Assembly (NCBI GenBank): GCA_963971225.1
Contig: OZ020267.1
Location: 92,183,648 to 92,247,647 of the forward strand
Source: Melieria omissa
Taxonomy: Eukaryota; Arthropoda; Insecta; Diptera; Ulidiidae
Length of the DNA: 64,000 bases
Direction: 5' to 3'
This document shows, one piece after another, positions 32,223-42,523 of this stretch (position 1 is the stretch's first letter; every line of letters starts with the position of its first letter). The notes below the pieces were generated by a model that ran no database searches, was not told the origin of the DNA, and saw only the letters and a program-made list of their open reading frames with translations. The translations under genes were made by a program, and so were the position numbers.

Positions 32223-32506
32223 ATAATAAATAAAAGCGACAGGTTGTTCAAACGTATTTTGACACGTGGCGAGTCAGTTCGGTTTTACAATGCACAAAAT
32301 GAACTAAGCAACTCGTGCAATTAAACTCAACCGAGCGAAAAGTGGTGTGTGACGCATTCCGCATGTTACGAGCGATTCCGCATGTGACGAGCGATTCCGC
32401 GAATCGCTGCGAAAAAGAGAAAAATGTAACGGTAAAGTAGTGCTCGGCCTAGCAAACAAAATATGATTCTAGTGACTCTCACGCCACTTTCATCGGTCAC
32501 TGACTC
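32223..32506. other. Linker between LINE tail and captured segment
   Basis: It contains a direct repeat CGAGCGATTCCGCATGT / CGAGCGATTCCGCGAAT (32370-32402). It presumably belongs to the TTAA element interior; no gene. Confidence 0.4.
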
Positions 32507-32626
32507 ATAGTATAAACACAACCAAGTCGTCGTGCAATTTTTACGCAGCGAACGTACGCTGTCAAAATTAAAACACACAGCAGTAAATGTTGCAAGTTTG
32601 CGCAAATGACAATACGCCCGTTAGTG

Positions 32627-33380
32627 TCCCGGTAGTGTTTGCCGTCGAGCGCCTGGCAGAGCGGGTGCGCTCCGAGGGACTGGAGGTGGTGTGCGTGCCC
32701 ACTAGCTTTCAGGCGCATCAGCCGATTGTCGAGTATCAGCTGCAGCCAGTGGCGGATTCAGGGGGGTGTTTTGGGGGTTGAAACCCCCCCTGGATCGCCT
32801 ATAAAACTACATACAAATTAAAAGGCATTTCACAAATATTAAAAAATTACTTTTTGAAACCCCCCCGAAATATTTTTCTGAATCCGCGCCTGGCTGCAGC
32901 TGGGCGATCTGGACCGGCATACAAAGCTGGCCGTGGCCATCGATGGCGCCGACGAGGTCGATAGCGACATGGTACTGATCAAGGGCGGCGGCGGCTGTCT
33001 GCTTCAGGAGAAAATAGTGGCCGCCTGCGCGAAGCAGCTTATTGTCATAGCGGACTACACCAAGAACTCGCAGCGCCTGGGCGAACAGTACAAGAAGGGG
33101 ATTCCGATCGAGGTGGTGCCCATGGGATATGTGCCAATAAGGCAGCGCATTGCAGCCATGCATGGCGGTAGCCAAGGCGGGGCCGTGCGTCACGGACAAT
33201 GGCAACTTCATACTTGACTGGCACTTTGAGCCGACAACGGTTTACGACTGGAAGGCGGTGAATGAAGATTTGCTGCTCATACCGGGCGTGGTCGAGACAG
33301 GTTTGTTCGTGGACATGGCAACGAAGGCGTATTTTGGTATCTGTGGTGGTCTGTATTCGAATCTCATGTTTGTTTCGTAA
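32627..33380 (+). pseudogene. Rpi: Ribose-5-phosphate isomerase fragment
   Basis: The enzyme interconverts ribose-5-phosphate and ribulose-5-phosphate in the pentose phosphate pathway. The frame reads VFAVERLAERVRSEGLEVV, CVPTSFQA, a 146-bp MITE, then [20 protein letters not shown] and [19 protein letters not shown] (both active-site loops of the family), [18 protein letters not shown] and [14 protein letters not shown] frameshift with a small deletion near 33160 leads to [20 protein letters not shown] and IPGVVETGLFVDMATKAYFG, ending in a divergent tail at 33380. The N-terminus is missing. Its GC-rich codons contrast with AT-rich flanks. Removing the MITE and one 8-bp duplication restores the first half, so the MITE came later. 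Not functional. Confidence 0.9.
32747..32892. mobile_element. hAT-type MITE (146 bp) inside the Rpi fragment
   Basis: The ends CAGTGGCGGATTCAG and CTGAATCCGCGCCTG are near-complements. An exact 8-bp target duplication GCTGCAGC flanks it (32739-32746 and 32893-32900). A second inverted pair, GGTTGAAACCCCCC and its reverse complement TTTGAAACCCCCCC-side block, lies inside. No coding. Confidence 0.88.
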
Positions 33381-33514
33381 ACACGCTGCTTATTACAAAA
33401 AAAATAATAATAAATAAATCCTTAGCCAGGTATGTGTCTTAATACAAATTGCTTTTAATCGCGCGGTCCAATGAATCTCGCCAGCGGTTCTCGAGCAAGT
33501 GTTGCATTGCACCT

Positions 33515-33630
33515 TCAGAAGGACTTCTTGCTGCGCGTCGGCAGCAGACTTTCCTTGGCGTAATTGAATAATGACAGCAGACTCTGTTTCTTGCCGGGCG
33601 AGAAATAGTTTGTGACCACATCGTGATTGT
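33515..33630 (-). pseudogene. Terminal exon of an unidentified convergent host gene
   Basis: On the minus strand, TATAGGTTACAG (acceptor AG complement at 33631-33632) precedes an open frame NHDVVTNYFSPGKKQSLL, SLFNYAKESLLPTRSKKSF, then a stop (33515-33517). Its codons are GC-rich like Rpi. It faces Rpi tail to tail with about 135 bp between their ends, as neighbouring fly genes often do. I do not recognise the protein. The acceptor site is the reason to think that genomic DNA, not mRNA, was copied. Confidence 0.5.
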
Positions 33631-33995
33631 CTGTAACCTATATACACATTCAGATTAACCGCCCTCAAAGGACAACAATAACGACGTACCCATATGCTCG
33701 TTTTCTCGACTTATCGAATTCATGTTGATTTCATTCACTCAAAATAAAAGGCAATTGTGTGTTTGCCGTGTTTGCAGAAATAATAGCTGATGCGAATGTC
33801 GCATCATTCTGTTTTACTGTGCGTATTTTCACGACGACGACGCACTGCGTAATTTTTCGGTGCGTATAAATTCACACGACGACTTGGTTGTGTTTATACT
33901 ATCAATCAGCAACTCGCCTTACTGTTTAGACGAAACGAGTACACGTTCGAGTTGCTGTCTTCTCACTCTACTCGTTACGTGTAATCAAGCCTTAA

Positions 33996-34694
33996 GGGGG
34001 CCGATACATGTAAATAGTGTATTTTTTGAGAATTTTTTTGGGGGATAAGGAATTTGGCAATTGATTTTCTTTTGTTTTTAATCTTTTATTAACTAATTAA
34101 AGGTTCTTTTTCCATTTTTTTTTTGACCCGAGAATCCAAGATGGCGGCGGCACGTGGGATCAAAAAACCCCCTCCAATCTGATGCGCTGCGCGATTGCGC
34201 TGCTCGTATGGGGCTGAAATGAAAAATGAAAGGAAATCAATTAAAAAACAGTTGTGGCTTCGATGTGAACCTGGTTTAGTAAAGAAATTGTGATTTTTTT
34301 GGAAACGGCAGAAAATTGAATTTTTGGGGCAGCTGTTTTGATGAATTTGCAAGCACCAACATGAGATTTTTGCAGATTTGTAAAAACAAGTAGGTTCACA
34401 TCGAAGGGATGAGTCTTCCAAAGGTGTGGTTAAAATTTCATCGCGATCGGTTAAGCGGTTCTCATGCAATCGCGCAGCCCATACCGAAAAACGTGGTTCC
34501 GAGAAAAACGGGCTCAAAGATTGAGTAAGCGACAGGCTTATACCTGACGCCGCCGCTTCTACCTGTGTTTTGTCTGGGAACGGATTAGAATTTTGGAAAA
34601 CGCTCTTAGCCATACATTGAAAAGGCTTTGTAGAACATATTCCCGAGAAAAACAAAATTTCCAAAAATACTTGATTTTACATGTATCGGCCCCC
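33996..34694. mobile_element. TTAA element 1 (GGGGGCCGATAC ends)
   Basis: The 19-bp ends GGGGGCCGATACATGTAAA and complement (34676-34694) are exact, flanked by TTAA at 33992-33995 and 34695-34698. It is 699 bp. No transposase. Its left TTAA is the right target site of the Rpi-bearing element. Confidence 0.85.
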
Positions 34695-34698
34695 TTAA

Positions 34699-35417
34699 GG
34701 CAGGTTCTCACCTTGTGAATCCGAAAAAGTGCACTTTTTTTAGGAATTTTTTTTGAGAAAACGGTTAAAGATACAACGCTGAAAATTGTTTCTGGATATG
34801 AACACACATTTATTTAGAGAATACAGTTTTTCAAATTGAATGAATCAAAAAAAGGGGGGGAGGGGGCGTCCATCAATGGCGGCGAGGAGGTGTCCCGCTA
34901 CCGGAAGTGATTCCGTCAAAACCCGTGATCTGAAACACAAAAACCGAACACATTCTTAATGTGTACCGTATTATCTATTGAATGAACCAAGATCATGAAA
35001 AAAGAAATCAAAATTACAAAAGTTATGAGGTTTTGAAAAAAAAATTAAGATTTTCGCATTTTTTTGTTCACTAATTATTTTTTTAAATAAACAATTTCTA
35101 TATATTTTTGGCTGATCGTGGTTCGTTTATTAGAAAAAACCCTAAGGAACATTTGGAAAAAATTTGGTGACGATTGGTTCATTCCAGCGCCTTCAATCAC
35201 TTCCGTAAGGTCCGAAAATGTGGTTCTGAGAAAAACGCGTTTAAAGTTTAAAGCGCGCTTGGCCGGTGCTCTACACTGCTCTATGTAACGGCCTGTAACT
35301 TTTGTAATTTTTCAGATTTTGATCTGAAATTTCTGGAGCACATTTTTGAAACATATATCTACACGATAAGGCAAAAAAAAAATTTTGTTTTTTTTTTCCA
35401 CAAGGTGAGAACCTGCC
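34699..35417. mobile_element. TTAA element 2 (GGCAGGTTCTCACC ends)
   Basis: The 19-bp ends GGCAGGTTCTCACCTTGTG and complement (35399-35417) are exact, with TTAA at 34695-34698 and 35418-35421. It is 719 bp, non-coding, and shares its left TTAA with TTAA element 1. Confidence 0.85.
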
Positions 35418-35421
35418 TTAA

Positions 35422-35778
35422 GTCTGCTTTTTGTTTTCAATAACTAATTGTTTCATTGGCGCGGTTCAACTCAAAGACTAATGGCGACTGACTGCGTTTT
35501 GCTCAAATTTAAAAAAAAAAATGTTGTGTCAGACACAGTGTTAGTATTTTGTTAAAAACAAACAAACAAACAAAAGCATTACATCAAAGGATACATGATA
35601 GCTGATTGCCGGAAATGAAAGCCAACTTGTTTTTCGTACGTGCGAACTGCGCATCCAGCAAAAGTACTCTTTACTTTGAGCTTACAGCAATATACGCAAA
35701 AAAAAGTCGACTTAATATGGAGTTGCAAAGCTTGTATCACATCTTAAATGAAGCCAAAATCCAAATTTGCATGCCCTG
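35422..35778. other. Non-coding stretch, no gene seen
   Basis: Sequence with a short AAAC repeat (35558-35574). No supported feature. Confidence 0.5.
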
Positions 35779-35852
35779 GTAACGATTACACAGCGCAACA
35801 AAAAAACACTTTTTTTCTGTTGCATGGAGTTTTTCTACTGTTTCTTACTACA

Positions 35853-37383
35853 CCTTTTCAAGTTCGATTTCAGAAAGCGTAAATTCAATTTCAGAAAGCG
35901 TAAATTCAATTTCAGAAAGCGTAAATTCAATTTCAGAAAGCGTAAATTCAATTTCGGAAAACGTAAATTCAATTTCAGAAACATAAATTCAATTTCGGAA
36001 AGCGTAAATTCAATTTCAGAAAGCGTAAATTCAATTTCAGAAACATAAATTCAATTTCAGAAAGCGTAAATTCAATTTCAGAAAGCGTAAATTCAATTTC
36101 AGAAACACAAATTCAATTTCAGAAAGCGTAAATTCAATTTCAGAAACCGTAAATTCAATTTCAGAAAGCGTAAATTCAATTTCGGAAAACGTAAATTCAA
36201 TTTCAGAAACTACGTACCTGTATAAAAAATGTTTTTGGAAAAGTGCACTTTGCCAAATTTTTTAACTACGTACGAAAGCTATGTGTACACTCGGAGGCCA
36301 TAATGGCCTATTGTGAATCCCTTCTTATGGTGTTCTGGAGCTAACCAATAGTCTCAATCAAGGGGAAACCAGTTCGACCTCTTAATGAAGGAGAGCAGAT
36401 TCGAGATTTCGACCTTCGCCGTGCAAGCCAGGTCGGCCAGGAACCTTGACCACAAGGTGCGGAGACGGCGTTCCTGCAGAGCCGGGCAGTGACACAGGAA
36501 GTGTTGTATCGTTTCTACTTCTTCTTCATCTCCATAGCTACGGCAGACATCACCCGACGAGAGGCGCCATTTGGTAAGCATAGATCCAATAGTGCAGTGT
36601 CCGGTGATGACTCCAACGAGCTGACGAATGGAGGTACGACTCAAGGACAGTACGAATCGTGTTTTCGTCAAGGAGAGGGAGGGCCACAGTCGGTCCTGGT
36701 ACGCCATGATGACTCAATTTCCTTTTTGGTCAACCTGTCAATATACATGTACAGGGCAGATATCGGAGGAAACACAGAGGTATCCAAACAAATCAAATCT
36801 GTGTAAATGCAACCAAAATAAATTCAACATTTGCTCTGAATTTGAATTTATGTTTCTGAAATTGAATTTACGTTTTCTGAAATTGAATTTACGCTTTCCG
36901 AAATTGAATTTACGCTTTCTGAAATTGAATTTATGTTTCTGAAATTGAATTTACGCTTTCTGAAATTGAATTTACGCTTTCTGAAATTGAATTTACGCTT
37001 TCTGAAATTGAATTTACGTTTTCCGAAATTGAATTTACGTTTTCTGAAATTGAATTTACGTTTTCCGAAATTGAATTTACGCTTTCTGAAATTGAATTTA
37101 TGTTTCTGAAATTGAATTTACGCTTTCTGAAATTGAATTTACGCTTTCTGAAATTGAATTTACGCTTTCTGAAATTGCTTTTACGCTTTCTGAAATTGAA
37201 TTTACGTTTTCTGAAATTGAATTTACGTTTTCCGAAATTGAATTTACGCTTTCTGAAATTGAATTTATGTTTCTGAAATTGAATTTACGCTTTCTGAAAT
37301 TGAATTTACGCTTTCTGAAATTGAATTTACGCTTTCTGAAATTGCTTTTACGCTTTCTGAAATCGAACTTGAAAAGGTGTAAT
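35853..37383. mobile_element. Foldback-type element with 21-bp tandem repeats in both arms
   Basis: The left arm (35853-36212) is about 16 copies of AGAAAGCGTAAATTCAATTTC-type units (21 bp, with AAACATAAA and GGAAAACG variants). The right arm (36836-37383) is about 26 copies in reverse orientation. The ends CACCTTTTCAAGTTCGATTTC and complement close the structure. Inverted arms built of short tandem repeats are the hallmark of Drosophila FB elements. The loop (36213-36835) holds a LINE fragment. Confidence 0.82.
36280..36707 (-). pseudogene. LINE RNase H C-terminus fragment in foldback loop
   Basis: The minus-strand frame reads TSIRQLVGVITGHCTIGSML, KWRLSSGDVCRSYGDEEEVE and HFLCHCPALQERRLRTLWSR, equivalent to the C-terminus of the LINE at 1-2039 (HLMCHCPALARRRLRVLG). 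It ends NWFPLD at 36354, followed by a 3' UTR with the hairpin AGGCCA-TAA-TGGCCT (about 36297-36311). No AACCT tail is left, so the 3' end is truncated too. Confidence 0.8.
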
Positions 37384-38510
37384 GTGGGTGCGCTGATTCC
37401 GAATCTACCCTCCGATTTTTTCTAGCAGCTCTAGTTTGTGAGATATAGGTACCCTGTCATTTTTTCAGTTTTTCCTCTACTTTTTCTATATTTTCGATCG
37501 TAGTTTCTAAACCAAAAAACCGATTGAAATGATTTTAACCTTATCGCATTAACAACACCGCACGGCTTCTTTTCCGATGCAACTTATTTTTATAAGTATT
37601 GAAATGCCGCGGTAATTGGACCTCAAAGTTGGAAAAAATAGAATTTTAAGGCGTTTTCTCTGATGGTCAAAAACATACACATTTTTTGTAAAACAATTAG
37701 AGTTAGTTAGTTATAATGAAAGTCGACACATCAAGCAATACAACACTGCTAAATTATTTGGGGGAATACACATTCGCATCGAAATAACAGAAAAAATGTA
37801 CCATCGCGATTTTCATCACTTTTCATACTTTTTCCTTAAAAAATTAGGGGCCTGAAAATATGCAAAGTTTTTAATGTTGTTTTTGTATCGAGCAATTCAA
37901 AATATTTTTGTTTTTTGCTTGTATGCCAAACTATAAATGGAACATATAAAAGAGCATATTTTGAGGCTCCTAATTTTTTAAGGAAAAAGTATGAAAAGAG
38001 ATGTAAATCGCGATGGTACATTTTTGTTATTATTTCGATGCGAATGTGTATTCCGCCAAATAATTTGGCTGTGTTGTATTGCTTGACGTTTCTTCTTAAG
38101 ATATTCATATACTTCGTAACTTGATTTATGAAACATCTGTACAATTTTTGCCATCAGAAAAAACGCCTTTAAATTCAATATATTCTTACTTTGAAACCTT
38201 ATTTCCACGCCTATTTATAACGCATAAAATTGATTAATGTCAGGAAAGATGGCGTGAAATGTTGTAAGTGCAACGATATAAAAATCATGTCGATAGGATT
38301 ATTGGTTCAGAAATAACAGTCGAAAACGAGAAAAAAGCCGAGGAAAATTCGAAAAAGTGACACGCCCATTTTTTGCAAAAACTAGAGCTGTTACATAAAA
38401 ACGGAGTATGGTTTTGAAAACAGCGTGGAAAAACGATTCAGATTCATGTAAAAAACTCCATGCAACAGACATGCTGTTGTGCAGTGTTATAATCGCGTGT
38501 AATTGATTCA

Positions 38511-39359
38511 CTATCAAAATCTTGACGAACTTGTTCGAACGCACGCACCCGAATGCACAAAATTGCGCGAGGTGGCCACTGAAAAATCGCTGTAAAATCC
38601 AGTCGGGCAAAATCGGGCACCCGATCTCTTCAGGGCAGTACTCACAGAAGACTAGTGAAAAATTTTCCCAAAGACGGAACCGTGGCAAGTATGGCCTTTT
38701 TTTTAAACTCTATCGAAAGTTCAAAAAGAGTGATAAAAACAGTGCTTCAAGTGAGTGCCTATGAAAAGACAACAACAACAAGAACCAACTTTTTTTCCTA
38801 TATTTAACTATTTACTACAAATGCCTTCTTTTACGATGCTGGTGCAAAAAGTTTCATTTCATTTGCTCCTTTTCGTATTTTAAAACTTCAGCTTTGCCGA
38901 AAAAGTGAAAATTGCTGATATTATTTCACACTCTAAAAATTGCTCAACTTTGACGGGCTCTACAAGCAAAACTATTTATTTGATTTAGTTAAGGTTTTCG
39001 GATTCCTTAGGTTCAAGCATTTATCTATCGGACAAGTATAACAGTTTTCCCCAAACTATAGGTAGCAGCCTCAGATAAAAGAGAAACGCACCATGTGTAT
39101 ATTTCGTTTCTCTCTCTCTCGCTCTCTATCAATTTGATTTCGAAAAAAGGGCATAAAAGATGAATAGGCAGCTCTTGGCAGCTGAATCTTGTTTTATTTG
39201 GTAGATAATATATTTAGTTATCATTTCAATATGGTTTCAAAGCAGCGTTTTGCAGCGTTTTAATGCAGTATCATTTGAAAAGTCGAATTTTCGGAAAAAT
39301 TATGTGAAAAAATTACACTATTGTTTATGTTTTCCCTAATTCACTACTTAACAATTGAT
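38511..39359. other. Non-coding stretch with a TC microsatellite
   Basis: A TCTCTC run stands at 39107-39129. The rest is unremarkable AT-rich sequence with no supported gene. Confidence 0.55.
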
Positions 39360-39730
39360 GGTTAGGTTAGGTTAAAGAAGGGGAGTGTGCATTTGCAGTT
39401 CCACTCGGAGGCCCTGTTGGGCCCATTGTGATTCCCTTCATTTTGATTTCACCGGTGCCTTCCCCTATCTGTTCGGTTCCCTGTAGATCCAGACCGGATC
39501 TTTTGGGAACCATTTGGTCTTCGCGAGGAAGTTGTGTAGATCAGTGATCTGTGCATCCGCTACCTCCACAAGTTCACCGAAGAACCTTGCCCCAACAGTT
39601 TGGAGCCGTCGGTTCTGTAGTGATGGACAGTGGCAAAGCAGGTGCTCGACCGATTCCACTGCCTCCTCGTCTCTACAGCTTCTGCATAAATCGTCGGTCG
39701 CCAGACGCCATTTGCATAGCATTACGCCGA
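39360..39730 (-). mobile_element. 5'-truncated RNase H-LINE copy with target duplication
   Basis: An 11-bp target duplication TAACAATTGAT lies at 39349-39359 and 39731-39741. On the minus strand it codes the LINE C-terminus (MLCKWRLATDDLCRSCRDEE, HLLCHCPSLQNRRLQTVGAR, FPKDPVW), with a 3' UTR hairpin GGCCC-TGTT-GGGCC (about 39408-39421) and an AACCTAACCTAAC tail at 39360-39373. Only about 370 bp of the element were inserted. Confidence 0.86.
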
Positions 39731-39741
39731 TAACAATTGAT

Positions 39742-40108
39742 AATTAGTACTTTTTTACATTTTCTACTCACCTTCAGAAGTGGATTACATTTGGTCTTAT
39801 TTGATTTTCTTTATTACATAAAATTTTTCACCTGTATAACCGTTCTCAGTGTATTAACTGTAGAGTGACGCTCGAGCGAAGGCCACATTCCAACTGAGCC
39901 TAAGGAAGGGGCATGACGAATTAGTCATCACTATGAACGATTTTCGTTTCTTGAAGGATCATTGCAGCCAACTCAAGGGCGAAAAAACCCTAAATAGAAA
40001 CTTGTTTTTTTGGACTTTTGGCCGCATCCGCGGCATTCGGCCGCTCTGTGCAGCTGTGCGAATATAGAAAGCAAAACAAAATGGAAAACATCGATAAATT
40101 CGATAGGG
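39742..40108. other. Non-coding stretch, no gene seen
   Basis: No supported feature; several short open frames have no recognisable domain. Confidence 0.5.
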
Positions 40109-40913
40109 TATTAGCACAGAACAAACAATATACAGAATGCGCATCTGGTGTAAAGAAAATTTTCTTCGCGGGTTCCAGCGGTACGACCCGTTTGTGGATG
40201 CGGGGGAAGCAGTAAAAGGGACGAAAACACACAGAGCGCGAGAGCGTAAGCTGAGAAGCTGCGACCGCGCACCACACACTGTGGTTGTTGTTGGGCAACA
40301 AAGCGATGTGCCGCTTGCATGTTGGTGCTGGCTCGTGCTCGCTCTCCGCTTGCTTTTTGACAAACAAGAACAAGAAGTGGACAGGCAGTTTCATAGAAAA
40401 ATTGATTGAGCGATCGCCAAGGCACATAAGGTGGTAGCACTACGGGAAAAACCAAAATTCAATGGATTTTATAAGTTCTTTTGGTCTGCTTGTAAAATAG
40501 AAGTTGTAAAAAGTACAAATGACTACAATGAAATATATGTGTTAAATATTGAAACAACCAAGACGCATTAAGAAAGTGATAATAAGTGGAAAACTATTGC
40601 TACAATGTTGTGCTAATTATCAAAGAATGCTGCAACTACCTATTGAATTTGCCTTGGCGATTGCTTTGCCAAATCAACCACTTTCAATGTGCACGAGCCG
40701 CAAGCCAGCCGCAACAACATTGCGTGTTGTTGTCGAAATGAGAATAAAGCCCAAAACCATCGAATCTATGCGTATACAATACATCAATTCGCGCTTACTC
40801 TCTCGGTTCCCTTTACATTTTCCTCACCTTTGTTGCTTCCCGCCCGCGTCTGAAATGAAATCGCAAAATTATTTCAGATGCGCCTTCTGTATACTGTTTA
40901 TTCTGTGGTATTA
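40109..40913. mobile_element. TIR element of the GCGCATCTG family
   Basis: The left end TATTAGCACAGAACAAACAA then TATACAGAATGCGCATCTG (40109-40148) is matched by the complement of CTAATACCACAGAATAAAC and GTATACAGAAGGCGCATCTG at 40875-40913. The pair has about 85 % identity over 40 bp. No transposase. Related ends are at 57600 and 59685. Confidence 0.7.
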
Positions 40914-41856
40914 GTAATCAGAAAAATAAAAAAAAATTGGGCAAATCGAAATTTTAAAATTTGGATTAAGTTCCGCTAGATTGACCATTTCGCCCTCTGT
41001 GCAGCGTGTCGCGCTGATATGACAACAAATTGGATTGTGAAAAAATACCAAAAAGCAGCACTGCTAGCTGCCGCTAGAAAGTGATATGGTTCAAAAGATC
41101 GAGATGACCAGCAAAAGTAGTTGGCGGGAGTGAAAGTGGCAGGGATCGTATGTACGCTCTGGTTAGTGGGCTCGGGGTTTTCAAGGCCTTCCTGCCACGA
41201 AACGAGAGGGGCTCCTTGTGTGATTTCTCCAAGCCACCATTCACGGAAGACGCCAAATATGCGGTAGTACACTATGCCGGATTAGTGTAGAGAGACACGG
41301 AATAACAGTGGCCTGGGCCAGCAAAGCACCAACTGCAATCGAAACAAATCTCCGATCAGAAGGGTAGTAGAGAAGATATAAAAAAGGAGGAGAAAGGAGG
41401 AGCCATTACTCTCTACGCAACAATATTTAATAGTCTAAGCCAGTGTACAGGAGTGTCAGGATTACCAACCACAAAAGACAATTAATATATGCAGACAATA
41501 TTCACCATTACCCAGCAGGGATCCTACCAGTTCAGATTTTAACTATTATCTTGTAACTCTTATTTTCCCCGACCAAAAAAAAAAGTTTTATCATTTCAGG
41601 CAAAAATAACTTTTACTTTTGAGTTTTGTTTTATCGGTGAAAAATAAGTTATTTTGTGATATTTATTTTTTCGGTCAAATACATCAGGTCAGTTGAATGT
41701 TTTCAAAGACCGTTTGACCGACTAAAAAGCAATTGATACCAATTTTTCGTATCACCATATTGCCTGAAATGATACAATTTAAAATACATTTAATAATCGT
41801 GAAGCTGCGGCTATTAGGATCATAACGGTATTGTGGTAATAGTGCATTCCGCGCTG
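40914..41856. other. Possible LTR-like promoter region, otherwise unassigned
   Basis: GATATAAAAAAGGAGG at 41376 followed 30 bp later by ACTCTCTACGC resembles a TATA box and start site of an LTR, but I could not find matching TG...CA ends or a target duplication. No gene in the remainder. Confidence 0.3.
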
Positions 41857-42252
41857 TGTAACTCGCAATTACGCAGCTTATGTCGATGGCGCATTTTGTT
41901 CAGCGTAATACGTGATTGCGCAGCAGGGCAACAATCATGTATCTTGCTCTGGCGTAGGCGACCTTTCACGGCAACAGCAACTGGACGGGCATGTGACGGC
42001 CGCAACAGCATTGCCTATTTTAAGGGGGCATGGTAATTACAACGGAGTATGGCAGAAGCGATTCGAGGCGATTCGAGAACAAGTAGCACTCAGGCCAGAC
42101 AGGTATAAAAGGCCGTCGGTCGCGCAAGCAGTCTGATGTCTCACAAAGTGACTACTAGTCGTGAACTGCGTTGAAAAATTCAGAGTGTTTTTGACACAAT
42201 CCAGTGAGACAAATATGCCTGCATTGGCCAGTCGAACTGAATCTCCGTAACA
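41857..42252 (+). mobile_element. Probable solo LTR, Gypsy type
   Basis: The 3' half looks like the other LTRs: GGTATAAAAGGCCG (42101), a GAGTGTTTTTGACAC region and a CCGTAACA end at 42252. The left boundary is uncertain: TGTAACTCG at 41857 looks homologous to TGTAACGATAAG at 8731. An alternative start at 41761 (TGCC) would give an ATAT target duplication. Confidence 0.5.
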
Positions 42253-42523
42253 ATATATTTGAAAAAGTCCACCGGCAACTATTTCGTAATGCCTTTTTGA
42301 TTGTAATGCCAAATTGTAAAATATCAGTTATTTTCGGTCCCTGGTTATTCCCAATTCTTTATCAGTTAAAAAATATATGTGCGATAAAACACGCACAACA
42401 AAAGTGACACAACTCAAAATTTTTGATTTTTCAGGAAACGTAAAAACTGTTTTTGAACTAAATAAACATTTTTTTTTATATTGTATCGCTTTATGATAAA
42501 CTGCAAATTTTTTTTTTATTCTA

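Larger units (their letters stand above)
21433..33991 (+). mobile_element. TTAA-type inverted-repeat element carrying captured host DNA, interrupted by other elements
   Basis: A 22-bp inverted repeat starting GGCTTGATTACACG is exact at 21433-21454 and, complemented, at 33970-33991. TTAA follows the right end (33992-33995); the left end is preceded by TAAA, one change from TTAA. A second exact 28-bp inverted repeat (32507-32534 and 33875-33902) brackets the Rpi-containing segment more tightly. The LINE, hAT-like and triplicated sequences account for most of the present 12.5 kb, so the ancestral element was probably about 2 kb. TTAA flanks and lack of a transposase suggest a piggyBac-dependent non-autonomous element; the family is inference. 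Confidence 0.62.
35779..38510. repeat. Large palindromic element, interrupted in its left arm
   Basis: Outer matching blocks are TGTTGCATGGAGTTTTT (about 35818-35834) and its complement at about 38448-38465; AGCAGCTCTAGTTT (37424) pairs with 38382. The inner arms 37729-37863 and about 37960-38095 match over more than 100 bp (ATCAAGCAATACAACACTG and TACACATTCGCATCGAAAT and complements). The centre is near 37910. The foldback at 35853-37383 lies inside the left arm. No coding region. Confidence 0.72.

Noticed and set aside
32587..33380. A functional Rpi gene
   Set aside because: The N-terminus is missing, a MITE interrupts it and a frameshift lies near 33160. Only fragments of the coding sequence remain.
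32627..33640. Rpi fragment as a processed retrocopy
   Set aside because: No poly-A tail, and the block also holds a convergent exon with a splice-acceptor-like border, which fits genomic DNA better.
35767..36048. 93-residue frame with repeated FRKRKFN units as a protein
   Set aside because: It is just the translation of the 21-bp foldback repeats (unit length divisible by three keeps the frame open).
35853..37383. CRISPR-like array
   Set aside because: Units are contiguous 21-bp tandem repeats without spacers, in two inverted arms, in a eukaryotic context.
37836..38144. 102-residue minus-strand frame as a gene
   Set aside because: It lies across the centre of the palindrome, and both arms give similar frames; a repeat by-product.
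39360..39373. Telomeric repeat array
   Set aside because: Only two to three TTAGG units, each at the 3' end of a LINE fragment.
40137..40409. Overlapping 90-145-residue frames on both strands
   Set aside because: They lie inside a TIR element, overlap one another in several frames and show no motif.
41376..41560. Second LTR promoter as a confirmed element
   Set aside because: TATA-like and start-like sequences only; no paired ends or target duplication found, so it is listed at low confidence.
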